NCBI GenBank assembly: GCA_964537525.1
Contig: CAZIAB010000042.1
Span: forward strand, 1 to 7,371
DNA length: 7,371 nucleotides
Direction of reading: 5' to 3'
Origin: CAYMDJ01 sp964537525
GTDB lineage: Archaea; Aenigmatarchaeota; Aenigmatarchaeia; QMZP01
The notes beneath the pieces were generated by a model. That model saw only the letters and a program-made list of their open reading frames with translations. It did no database searches and had not been told where the DNA came from. A program made the translations under genes and the position numbers. Positions 1 to 6,094 of the stretch are shown one piece after another. Position 1 is the first letter of the stretch. The number at the start of each line of letters is the position of its first letter.

Positions 1-1
1 T

Positions 2-229
2 ATGGAATGCCAGCCAGACGGCAGCTGCACGTCTCCGCCAGACCAGGGCGACGTCACCGGACCTGAGGGGGTCAGTGACGGCGTTGTTGACATCTACGAC
101 CTTACCGCTGTGGCAACCAACCTCGGCAACACAGGCTCCTCAATAGACCCCCCGGAGGCGGACATCACCGGAGACGGCTCGGTTGACATCTACGACCTCG
201 TGGCGGTGGGCAGGAACTTCGGCTACTGA
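2..229 (+). CDS. C-terminal dockerin domain of a truncated secreted protein (5' end outside window)
   Basis: This is the 3' end of a gene that runs in from the left. The ATG at position 2 is probably an internal codon, because no promoter or signal peptide is visible. The 75 visible residues end in a type I-like dockerin with two calcium-loop/helix repeats: DGVVDIYDLTAVATNLG and DGSVDIYDLVAVGRNFG. The second loop is canonical, with Asp at positions 1, 5, 9 and 12. The first is irregular: it reads GDVTGPEGVSDGVVDIYD, which is five residues longer than a standard loop if the first Asp is used, or has Glu at position 1 otherwise. Dockerins bind cohesins and tether their host protein to a scaffold outside the cell. 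The catalytic or structural part of this protein lies upstream and cannot be seen. The dockerin call is firm; the identity of the whole protein is unknown. Confidence 0.85.
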   Translation: MECQPDGSCTSPPDQGDVTGPEGVSDGVVDIYDLTAVATNLGNTGSSIDPPEADITGDGSVDIYDLVAVGRNFGY

Positions 230-238
230 TTTTAATCA
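181..238 (+). repeat. Dockerin-end DNA repeat, copy A
   Basis: Bases 181-222 are identical over 42 nt to 3364-3405. After a short variable stretch at the C-terminal codons, a second identical block, TACTGATTTTAATCA, spans the stop codon (224-238 here, 3413-3427 there). Identity extends beyond the coding sequence into the 3' flank, so the module end was probably duplicated or homogenised at the DNA level, not only conserved as protein. Confidence 0.85.
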
Positions 239-262
239 CACAGATGCCAATGGTTGAATACC

Positions 263-270
263 AATATATA
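263..270 (+). promoter_or_regulatory. Archaeal TATA-box candidate for tatA-tatC
   Basis: AATATATA lies in the gap after the dockerin gene, centred about 36 nt before the tatA ATG. With the usual archaeal spacing of about 25 nt, transcription would start near 290-294, just at the Shine-Dalgarno AGGTGAT (293-299). The leader would therefore be very short. The call rests on sequence pattern and position only. Confidence 0.5.
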
Positions 271-302
271 CACGTCTCTACAATAATATTACAGGTGATG
301 AA

Positions 303-473
303 ATGATTGGCGTGCCCGAACTCCTGATAATCTTGGCAATAGCACTTCTCATTCTGGGACCTAAGAAGCTTCCCGGACTCGCAAAGGCGCTCGGCAAATC
401 CGTGAAGGAATACAAGAAGGCCTCGGATAATCTGGAAAAGAAGAAAAAGACAAAGCAGTCAGACCAGAAATAA
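303..473 (+). CDS. tatA: Sec-independent (twin-arginine) translocase subunit TatA
   Basis: This 56-aa protein is a complete small TatA, the subunit that assembles into the pore or membrane-thinning element for export of folded proteins. The N-terminus IGVPELLIILAIALLI is the single membrane helix, with the conserved Glu at residue 6. It is followed by the hinge LGPKKLP (residues 18-24) and the amphipathic helix GLAKALGKSVKEYKKA. The usual hinge motif is FGPKKLP; here Leu replaces Phe. The tail is short and rich in Lys. The start at 303 is set by a strong Shine-Dalgarno, AGGTGAT, at 293-299; the ATG at 298 gives only two codons. tatC follows 79 nt downstream, which supports the assignment. No TatB-like gene is visible, as expected for archaeal Tat systems built from TatA and TatC. 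Confidence 0.93.
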   Translation: MIGVPELLIILAIALLILGPKKLPGLAKALGKSVKEYKKASDNLEKKKKTKQSDQK

Positions 474-552
474 TGACACGGGCCAGGGCTATCAAGAACG
501 TGTGGAAACAAGAGCAGTGAGGCTGTGAATGAGATTTTAAGGGTGTCCTCCT

Positions 553-1278
553 TTGGCCATTGAAAAGGAATCCGTGCTTGAGCACATAGAGGTGCTCAGG
601 AAAAAAATAATTGTCGTAATAGCAGTACTTGGTATTTTCTCGGTCCTGGGGTTCCTCTTCAGCAAGCAGATACTGAACCACATAACCAATGACCTAATAG
701 GCTTATCTGACGTGAACCTCATAGTGACCCACCCGCTTGACCTGTTTTACATGCAGATAAATGCCGGGATATTCATAGGAATCGTTGCCTCAATGCCGGT
801 TCTACTCTATCAGGCATACTCCTTCATAAGGCCTGCGCTGGAGAAGGGCGAGACCAGGGCAGTGAAGGTAGGGCTCTTTTTGGGATTGCTGCTGTTCATC
901 CTGGGCATCGCCTTCTCATATTTTGTTCTTATAAGGGTCATAGTATGGTTCTTCTCAGGCATGGCGGGCCCGGCCGGGGTGGAGAACCTCTGGAACATAA
1001 ACTATTTCATGTCCTTCGTGGTCTTCACGTGCATACTGATGGGCCTGGTGTTCCAGACGCCTATAATACTGAGCATGCTCCTGTTCCTTGGAATAATAGA
1101 AAGGGATTATCTCAAGCAAAACAGGGGATATCTGATTATTGGGATGTTCGTCATTGCAGCCCTGATTACGCCGCCTGACCCCATAACACAGGTCCTGGTT
1201 GCCCTGCCGCTCATAATCCTGTACGAAATAAGCATATTCTCGAGCAGGTTTTTTATTAAAGAAAAGACAAATAATTAA
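553..1278 (+). CDS. tatC: Sec-independent protein translocase TatC
   Basis: This 241-aa, six-helix membrane protein is the signal-peptide receptor of the twin-arginine pathway. Family hallmarks are all present: the N-terminal EHIEVLRKKI (9-19), matching HLxELRxR; THPLDLF (59-65); FIRPALEKGE with the conserved Glu100; the polar membrane residue in LVFQTP (Gln168); and PPDPITQ (207-213) followed by LPLIILYE (218-225). Helices lie at roughly 18-38, 70-92, 104-128, 150-178, 190-207 and 210-227. The start is TTG at 553: the frame has a stop at 538-540 and no ATG near the N-terminus, and GGGTG at 541-545 is a plausible ribosome site. It is probably cotranscribed with tatA, since no convincing promoter lies between them. 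Length is normal for archaeal and compact bacterial TatC. Confidence 0.96.
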   Translation: MAIEKESVLEHIEVLRKKIIVVIAVLGIFSVLGFLFSKQILNHITNDLIGLSDVNLIVTHPLDLFYMQINAGIFIGIVASMPVLLYQAYSFIRPALEKGETRAVKVGLFLGLLLFILGIAFSYFVLIRVIVWFFSGMAGPAGVENLWNINYFMSFVVFTCILMGLVFQTPIILSMLLFLGIIERDYLKQNRGYLIIGMFVIAALITPPDPITQVLVALPLIILYEISIFSSRFFIKEKTNN

Positions 1279-1281
1279 CAT

Positions 1282-1298
1282 AGGCCTCCTTTTGGCCT
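1282..1298 (+). other. Small GC-rich hairpin after tatC
   Basis: AGGCC (1282-1286) and GGCCT (1294-1298) can form a 5-bp stem around the loop TCCTTTT, 4 nt past the tatC stop. It could be a processing or weak termination element between tatC and the Tat-signal ORF, or the top of that ORF's leader. The T-rich run is in the loop, not after the stem, so it is not a classical terminator. Confidence 0.3.
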
Positions 1299-1319
1299 CT
1301 ACATCGGGTGTTGGGTTAG

Positions 1320-1487
1320 ATGTTGAAGAAGAAGGTTACGAGAAGGGAATTCATCGCCCTTGCCGGGGGAGTCTCGCTTGCGGCAGCGGTTTCCAGTATG
1401 AATCCCATGAAATTCCTCGAAATCAGGAAGCAGGACAGGGAAGACAACTCATACGGGAACAGCTTCTATGGCGGCAGGAAGGGATAG
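1320..1487 (+). CDS. 55-aa twin-arginine signal protein (possible Tat hitchhiker partner)
   Basis: A short ORF begins at ATG 1320, directly after an in-frame stop at 1317-1319, with GGGTG at 1306-1310 as a possible ribosome site. Residues 3-24 form a textbook Tat signal: a Lys-rich n-region (KKK), the motif TRREFI (7-12) with both arginines, and a mild hydrophobic stretch ALAGGVSLAAAV. The remaining ~30 residues are charged and end in SYGNSFYGGRKG. I see no enzymatic domain. It starts 41 nt after the tatC stop and ends 2 nt before the beta-helix gene, which itself lacks a signal peptide. This suggests either a tiny exported partner that carries the folded beta-helix through Tat, or a signal peptide separated from its passenger by a frame change. 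The Tat motif is seen; the role is inferred. Confidence 0.8.
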   Translation: MLKKKVTRREFIALAGGVSLAAAVSSMNPMKFLEIRKQDREDNSYGNSFYGGRKG

Positions 1488-1489
1488 CC

Positions 1490-3094
1490 ATGGCAAGATT
1501 ACCACACGTAGGCGAGGACGCGAACACGTGGGGAAGCATCCTAAACGAATTCCTAAGCGTAAGCCACAGGGATGACGGCACCCTGAAGGGCGTTGCCGAG
1601 ACCGTGAGCGTGAAGGATTTCGGCGCAAAGGGGGACGGTGTAACGGATGATACGCAGGCAATCCAGAACGCCATAAACACCAACCCGGCAAGACTGCATT
1701 TCCCGTCAGGAACATATATGGTTTCGGGTATTAGTTTCGTATATGCCAACAGGGAAATGACTATTGAAGGAAACGGTGAGAAGACCATTATCAAGCTGAA
1801 GGCATCTTCAAGCTCAAACGTTCTTGATTTAAACTTTTGCTCTGGAATAACCGTTCATGACCTTGTTGTCGATGGGAACATGGCAAACCAAAGTTCCGGA
1901 ACCCATGGACTTTATTTTTATGCCTGCCATGATGCGAAGGTTTACAATGTGCACGTTCACGATACCATGTATGATGGCATAAGATTTAACGGCACCGATG
2001 GATTTACTGTTGACAGGTGTCGCCTTGCGGATTGTGGAAAGTCCGGCATCGATACAAACAATTTTGGGATGGGGGTAAAGGTCATAGGGTCAAAAAACTT
2101 CCGTGTTATCAACAATACATTTAAGAACATATTGGGTACCGGTGGAGTGCAGGTCATTTCGGACGATCCCTATCCACCGACGAATTTCATTATTACCAAC
2201 AACTATTTTTACAATCAACTTACCAGCGAAGCATCGGCAGTCAATGTATATTCTGGCCACGACGGGGTTGTTGGTTTTAACACATTTTGTGATTTTCCTG
2301 ATACTCCCCACGGGACAAATGCGATGTACACCAAAGCGGATCGGGTGTTAATTATAGGCAATGTCGCAGAGAACATATCAGGGATGCTGCTAGAGTTGAA
2401 CGAGGCCGATGGATGTCTGGTAATAGGAAATGCTTGCAGGCAAACGCAAGGGGGGTCTTCAACGTTCACCAGGGGTATTTTCAACGCCGGTGAGGACAAT
2501 ATCATTATTGGGAATAGGATTGAAAACGCCATCCATCACGGAATCTGTGTCACTAAAGGGGGAGACCGATGCATCATCGAGGGGAACATTATCAAAAACT
2601 GCCAAGACGGCGCGGCCATATATCTGTATGCTACCGGCGGTGTGATAAAAGATGTGCGAATAAGAAATAACTTTTTGTATGACGACCAAGAAACCCCGAC
2701 ACAAACTTACGGAATCCAAGTAAATACGAATGGTGGAGGGAGCATCACCAACGTCAGGGCGCATGACAATTACATTTCGGGGAACAAGATCGCCCCTACC
2801 ATTGGCTTGACAATTCCTACATTTACCGATGGAGATACCACACCCAGCATAGAAGACGGAGGAATTTTCAAGACGAACAATTCCGGGGGAACTGCCATTA
2901 CGATGTTTGACGACGGTGTTCCGCAGCAGAGGATAGTTGTTGTTTTTGGCGATGGCAACACGACTATAGATTTCACGGGCACGAACCTGAAGGGAAACGG
3001 TGGCGCGGACTGGTCGCCAAAAAACGGAGACCACATGACCTGCGTCTTCGACGGAACCGACTGGTATTGCGACGTCAGCAAGAACACTGCCTGA
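1490..3094 (+). CDS. Right-handed beta-helix protein, pectate-lyase-3-like superfamily
   Basis: This 534-aa protein starts at ATG 1490, preceded by AGGAAGGGAT at 1475-1484. The same frame is open back to TTG 1292, but those extra 66 codons give an unstructured translation that shadows the Tat-signal ORF. Residues 1-34 (LPHVGEDANTWGSILNEFL, then VSHRDDGTLK) match a short N-terminal module found in phage tail and beta-helix proteins. Residues 39-55 carry VKDFGAKGDGVTDDT, the signature opening of Pectate_lyase_3 folds. The middle repeats short strands typical of parallel beta-helices (VIGNVAENISG, IIGNRIENAI, IEGNIIKNCQDG). The last ~90 residues form a separate beta-rich module with DFTGTNLKGNGGADW and VFDGTDWYCDV. 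No signal peptide or dockerin is present. A carbohydrate-binding or polysaccharide-degrading role is plausible, but I cannot point to catalytic residues. The central part uses CGN arginine codons more than its neighbours. Confidence 0.85.
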   Translation: MARLPHVGEDANTWGSILNEFLSVSHRDDGTLKGVAETVSVKDFGAKGDGVTDDTQAIQNAINTNPARLHFPSGTYMVSGISFVYANREMTIEGNGEKTIIKLKASSSSNVLDLNFCSGITVHDLVVDGNMANQSSGTHGLYFYACHDAKVYNVHVHDTMYDGIRFNGTDGFTVDRCRLADCGKSGIDTNNFGMGVKVIGSKNFRVINNTFKNILGTGGVQVISDDPYPPTNFIITNNYFYNQLTSEASAVNVYSGHDGVVGFNTFCDFPDTPHGTNAMYTKADRVLIIGNVAENISGMLLELNEADGCLVIGNACRQTQGGSSTFTRGIFNAGEDNIIIGNRIENAIHHGICVTKGGDRCIIEGNIIKNCQDGAAIYLYATGGVIKDVRIRNNFLYDDQETPTQTYGIQVNTNGGGSITNVRAHDNYISGNKIAPTIGLTIPTFTDGDTTPSIEDGGIFKTNNSGGTAITMFDDGVPQQRIVVVFGDGNTTIDFTGTNLKGNGGADWSPKNGDHMTCVFDGTDWYCDVSKNTA

Positions 3095-3098
3095 GGAG
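3093..3098 (+). promoter_or_regulatory. Ribosome binding site overlapping the beta-helix stop
   Basis: GAGGAG shares bases with the TGA stop (3092-3094) and lies 5 nt before the ATG at 3104. This suggests that the small dockerin gene is translated in coupling with the beta-helix gene, from the same mRNA. Confidence 0.7.
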
Positions 3099-3103
3099 TT
3101 CAT

Positions 3104-3418
3104 ATGAAAGCCAGAAATATGCTCGCATCAATCATTATCGCCCTTTTTGCTATATTGATTTTTCAACCCACTGCGCTCAGCCAAACGTACGGTTCAGGTG
3201 ACTATGGCGAAGGCGCATACGGGACAGGAACCGCCGGAAGCCCGGGCGACGTCGACGGCGACGGTGAGGTAGACATCTATGACCTCACCGCAGTCGGCAC
3301 CAACCTCGGAAGGACAGGTCCAGACATAGACCCGCCCGAGGCAGACATAACAGCTGATGGTGTGGTTGACATCTACGACCTCGTGGCGGTGGGCAGGAAC
3401 TTCGGGAATGTTTACTGA
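3104..3418 (+). CDS. Small secreted dockerin protein with a Tyr-Gly repeat
   Basis: This 104-aa protein has a Sec signal peptide (residues 1-26, hydrophobic core IIIALFAILIF, likely cut ALS-QTYG). A short Tyr/Gly stretch, YGSGDYGEGAYGTG (29-42), follows, then a complete two-repeat type I-like dockerin (48-101). Repeat 1, GDVDGDGEVDIYDLTAVG, has a fully canonical calcium loop; repeat 2 is ADITADGVVDIYDLVAVG. There is no room for an enzyme domain, so the protein is a dockerin carrying only a flexible Tyr/Gly tail. It might cap or compete for cohesins, or link to the beta-helix protein encoded 9 nt upstream. Its Tyr/Gly stretch resembles the end of the Tat-signal ORF (YGNSFYGG). The dockerin call is strong; the role is unknown. 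Confidence 0.9.
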   Translation: MKARNMLASIIIALFAILIFQPTALSQTYGSGDYGEGAYGTGTAGSPGDVDGDGEVDIYDLTAVGTNLGRTGPDIDPPEADITADGVVDIYDLVAVGRNFGNVY

Positions 3419-3427
3419 TTTTAATCA
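3364..3427 (+). repeat. Dockerin-end DNA repeat, copy B
   Basis: Bases 3364-3405 are identical to 181-222, and 3413-3427 to 224-238, including the stop codon and nine bases after it. Bases 3368-3420 also match the dockerin relic 5244-5296 at 49 of 53 positions. The internal dockerin of the next gene (about 3810-3854) carries a third close relative that differs from copy A only at synonymous sites. Confidence 0.85.
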
Positions 3428-3433
3428 TAAAAG
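3426..3433 (+). promoter_or_regulatory. Weak TATA-like element before the glycosidase-like gene
   Basis: CATAAAAG is centred about 26 nt before ATG 3455, the distance expected for a leaderless archaeal transcript, and no ribosome site precedes that ATG. The match to a TATA box is weak, and cotranscription with the upstream dockerin gene (36-nt gap) is equally possible. Confidence 0.3.
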
Positions 3434-3454
3434 CCAGAAAACCAAATAATTAAC

Positions 3455-5239
3455 ATGGGACATGAAAGCAGTTCTATACCCACCTCTATGATTCTTTCCA
3501 GCCTGATAACCCTTCTTTTTCTAACGGGAACAGTGTCTGCACAGGATTCATGCTCTGACGGAACCCTCTTTGGAGAGTGCTCGGCTAACATCCCGGAATA
3601 CTGCGATGAGGGCATCCTGATAGACAGATGCCAGGTCTGCGGATGCGCTGAAGACCTGGACTGCCTGGCCGATGGAATCTGTGATGAATACCGTGGAGAT
3701 GTCATCGATGATGGGATCGTGGATATCCAGGACCTATCTGCAGTGGGCTCAAATCTAGGAAGGACAGGCCAGGATATTCAGATACCTGGTGCAGACATAA
3801 CAGGAGAAGGCTCGGTTGACATCTATGACCTCGTTGCAGTGGGCAGGAACTTCGGCAAGGAGCGCTATGCCCTGCCAGAAACCCCTCAGGCAACCTATCC
3901 AGTTGAGGGAGAGACAGTAGACATCCCCTATAAGTTCGACTGGGATGATACCCAGCCAGGGAGTGAAGATATTGATGGGTATGTATTCCAGATAGATGAT
4001 GACCCCCTTTTCCTGAGCCCTGAAATAGAGGCTGAGAGAACCGTTTCACAATACTGGCTCGTTTGGCTAGCCAATAACATAACGTTCAGAAATTATTATT
4101 TCAGGATTAAGGCCAGGGATACCTACGGAAACTTCGGCAATTGGAGCGATTCAGTCCCCTTTATGGCACTCAGGCCTTTTGCTAAGGGGGTTTTCAATTT
4201 CGTTCCCATACTGAGATTTTTTGACCAGTCTGTAGCCCAAGAAAATATCCTGGATTACCCATATGTGGATGGGATAACGCTAATCATTCCCTGGTATCAG
4301 ACAGAGCCAGAGGATGACCAGCACGACTGGTCCCAGTTGGATGATGTTGTGGGAAGGGTCGCCCAGAGGGGTAAAAAAGTCAATCTGCAGGTGAGGCCCG
4401 GCTCTGCAACCCCTGAATGGGTTTACGGCGAGGGCGATGATGACGGCTGCGGCCAGGGAGATGGGGACGGGGCAGTCAAATTCATGTACAGGCAGAAAAC
4501 CGACCTTGTCGGAGATGTTGACCGTATAGAATATGCCCCCCTCCCTTGGGATGACTATTATCTGGATAAGTGGGAGGAATTCCTTTCCAACCTGAGCGAA
4601 AGATATGGGAACAACCAAACCATTAACTATATTGCCATTGCCGGTCCGAATCTAAAGCATGCAACAGCGACCGAGCTGAGACCGAGCGATGAGGTTATAG
4701 AGCCCTGCACAGAATCAGAAATCCAAAGGCTAATGGACGCGGGATATACCTATGAGATATATGCGAATGCCTGGAAAAGGATGATTGACTCTACCGCCAG
4801 AATCTTCCCCCAGAAGCATCTGTCATTCAGCACCAGCGACCTTCTTCCCGGAGAAAGGTCATCTGATTTGGCATTCGAGCTCGTTGGTTATGGCCTGACA
4901 AGATACGGAAACCGTTTCCACATAATGCCGCAATTCCTGAATGGTGTCTGGTTCCAGACGCTTGTTGAGAATTGTGAAATAAACAAGAGCAATGGACAGA
5001 AATGCTTCTCCCTTGCCGAGGTAATAGACCTTGTTAAGGATTCCTCGGATGAGACAGAAACCGGATGGCAGATGCTCCACGTCGTAAACAGGCTTCCCGA
5101 GGGAGAGAACGAAACCATAAGGCAGGCAATCGATAACGCCCTTATTGCAAACGGCTCCTGGATAGAGTTTTTCTCTCAGGACCTCAGATACGGCAGATAT
5201 GAAGAGGATTACATCTATGCGCACGAGGAACTGAAATAA
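3455..5239 (+). CDS. Secreted dockerin protein with Fn3-like and glycosidase-like TIM-barrel domains
   Basis: This 594-aa multidomain protein has a Sec signal at residues 1-29 (core ILSSLITLLFLTGTVSA, cut before QDSC). A Cys-rich module follows (33-76) with eight cysteines at 33, 42, 50, 59, 62, 64, 70 and 76, containing CQVCGC. Then come a dockerin (81-134; VDIQDLSAVGSNLG, VDIYDLVAVGRNFG), a beta-sandwich of Fn3 type (about 141-236; YYFRIKARDTYGNFGNWSDS), and a C-terminal region (about 240-594) resembling clan GH-A TIM barrels: DGITLIIPWYQTEP near 270-285, VNLQVRPGSATPEWVY, INYIAIAGPN near 390-399, and WIEFFSQD near 569-576. Glu571 and the Glu after AGPNLKHATAT are candidate catalytic residues, but I cannot place the family. 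The dockerin sits near the N-terminus, whereas cellulosomal enzymes usually carry it at the C-terminus. No Shine-Dalgarno precedes ATG 3455; ATG 3488 is an alternative. Likely role: scaffold-bound polysaccharide processing. Confidence 0.85.
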   Translation: MGHESSSIPTSMILSSLITLLFLTGTVSAQDSCSDGTLFGECSANIPEYCDEGILIDRCQVCGCAEDLDCLADGICDEYRGDVIDDGIVDIQDLSAVGSNLGRTGQDIQIPGADITGEGSVDIYDLVAVGRNFGKERYALPETPQATYPVEGETVDIPYKFDWDDTQPGSEDIDGYVFQIDDDPLFLSPEIEAERTVSQYWLVWLANNITFRNYYFRIKARDTYGNFGNWSDSVPFMALRPFAKGVFNFVPILRFFDQSVAQENILDYPYVDGITLIIPWYQTEPEDDQHDWSQLDDVVGRVAQRGKKVNLQVRPGSATPEWVYGEGDDDGCGQGDGDGAVKFMYRQKTDLVGDVDRIEYAPLPWDDYYLDKWEEFLSNLSERYGNNQTINYIAIAGPNLKHATATELRPSDEVIEPCTESEIQRLMDAGYTYEIYANAWKRMIDSTARIFPQKHLSFSTSDLLPGERSSDLAFELVGYGLTRYGNRFHIMPQFLNGVWFQTLVENCEINKSNGQKCFSLAEVIDLVKDSSDETETGWQMLHVVNRLPEGENETIRQAIDNALIANGSWIEFFSQDLRYGRYEEDYIYAHEELK

Positions 5240-5294
5240 CATAGACATATACGACCTCGTGGCGGTGGGCAGGAAATTCGGCAACGTTTACTGA
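5238..5294 (+). pseudogene. Dockerin half-repeat relic downstream of the glycosidase-like gene
   Basis: Read one frame on from the preceding stop, these bases encode NIDIYDLVAVGRKFGNVY and a stop. This is the last half of a dockerin including its C-terminal tail. It matches 3368-3420 of the small dockerin gene at 49 of 53 bases (from 5244). Of the four differences, three are synonymous in the dockerin frame and one changes Asn to Lys. The first half of the calcium loop, the first repeat and a start codon are missing, so it cannot be a working dockerin. It is most likely left over from a lost C-terminal dockerin of the upstream gene, or from recombination between dockerin copies. Confidence 0.8.
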
Positions 5295-5300
5295 TTCCCG

Positions 5301-5308
5301 ATATTTAA
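5301..5308 (+). promoter_or_regulatory. TATA box for the anchored cohesin gene (leaderless start)
   Basis: ATATTTAA is centred about 27 nt before ATG 5332, the usual archaeal spacing from TATA box to transcription start. The bases just before the ATG (AAGAATAAAT) contain no Shine-Dalgarno. Together this indicates a leaderless mRNA beginning at or next to the ATG, so the cohesin genes would have their own promoter, separate from the cargo genes. Confidence 0.6.
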
Positions 5309-5331
5309 GGGTGCTAAAACAAAGAATAAAT

Positions 5332-6084
5332 ATGGCTAACAAGGAGTTGGTGGACTACATAAGAAGCAACATAAAAAAGTCCGGTCCTGACGGAGTGAGA
5401 AAGGCCCTAATGAGCGCGGGATGGGACAAGGTAAAGGTAGAAGGCGCCCTGAACGAGTTCCAGGCTGGTTACAAGAAGGAACCGGAGAAGCCATCGCCTT
5501 CCAGGCCGTCATCAAAGATTGGCGGCATGAACAGAACAGTCCTTATCGCCGTTATCGCCGTCGTGGCGGTAGTTTCCATTGCTGCGGCATATTTCCTATT
5601 TTCAGGAATCCCGGAAAACCCCTATGTGCCTCCAAATGACCAGAACCAGACCCCGGTCGTGGCGGGCCCGATTTCGGTTGGCGTTAGCCCCGCCACCTCG
5701 ACAGCCGGCATAGGGGACACGGTAAGCATTGACATAATCGCATCCGAGGCAGAGACGCTCTTCGGCTTCCAGTTCAACATGGAGTATGACCCGTCCATCA
5801 TCAGATTCGAGAGCATATCAGAGGGGACTTTCCTCAACAAGAACGGCGCAGACGACACCTTCTGCGTCACACCAAAGACAGACACCGAGGGCCTGGTAAA
5901 GAACTATGCCTGCACCAGGACACAGAGGGGAGAGGTCAGCGGGACAGGTACCCTCGCAACCGTAACATTCACGGTCCTCTCTGCGGGGACGAGCCAAATA
6001 ACGCTCTCGAACGTCAAGTTCGCCGATTCCAGTGCAGAGAGCATAGCCCCGGAGGCAACGGGCGGCCAGGTGGTTGCCGGATAG
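5332..6084 (+). CDS. Membrane-anchored cohesin (anchoring scaffoldin-like)
   Basis: This 250-aa protein starts at ATG 5332; GTG 5311 is in frame but lies upstream of the predicted transcript start. Residues 1-45 form a small helical, UBA-like cytoplasmic domain (ELVDYIRSNIKKSG, VRKALMSAGW). A Pro/Lys linker and one membrane helix follow (about 69-90, VLIAVIAVVAVVSIAAAYF). Outside the cell a single cohesin domain (about 113-249) opens with ISVGVSPATSTAGIGDTVSI and contains LFGFQFNMEYDPSIIRFES and GTLATVTFTVLSAG, the standard cohesin core strands. Two cysteines, 178 and 194, flank a loop ending NYACTR and may form a disulfide. The topology is N-in/C-out, so the protein would display one dockerin receptor on the cell surface. 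It is encoded just before the cohesin-dockerin adaptor. The cohesin call is strong; which dockerin it binds is unknown. Confidence 0.9.
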   Translation: MANKELVDYIRSNIKKSGPDGVRKALMSAGWDKVKVEGALNEFQAGYKKEPEKPSPSRPSSKIGGMNRTVLIAVIAVVAVVSIAAAYFLFSGIPENPYVPPNDQNQTPVVAGPISVGVSPATSTAGIGDTVSIDIIASEAETLFGFQFNMEYDPSIIRFESISEGTFLNKNGADDTFCVTPKTDTEGLVKNYACTRTQRGEVSGTGTLATVTFTVLSAGTSQITLSNVKFADSSAESIAPEATGGQVVAG

Positions 6085-6094
6085 GCATGATATC

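Noticed and set aside
476..503. ACACG/CGTGT stem between tatA and tatC
   Set aside because: Five pairs around an 18-nt loop is too weak to call a terminator or riboswitch.
1292..1489. N-terminal 66-codon extension of the beta-helix protein from TTG 1292
   Set aside because: Its translation looks random, has no signal peptide, and shadows the Tat-signal ORF, whose frame gives a clear TRREFI motif. The family N-terminal module starts at Met 1490.
1470..1492. Programmed ribosomal frameshift joining the Tat-signal ORF to the beta-helix gene
   Set aside because: A -1 shift would be needed, but the bases before the TAG contain no slippery heptamer of the X XXY YYZ type, and a good start codon follows 2 nt later.
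2459..3103. Long reverse-strand ORF (214 aa) opposite the beta-helix gene
   Set aside because: It lies wholly antisense to a well-supported domain and its translation shows no recognisable motif.
5311..5331. GTG start for the anchored cohesin gene
   Set aside because: The TATA box at 5301-5308 places the transcript start near 5330, downstream of this GTG, and the family-like N-terminus MANKELVDYIR begins at 5332.
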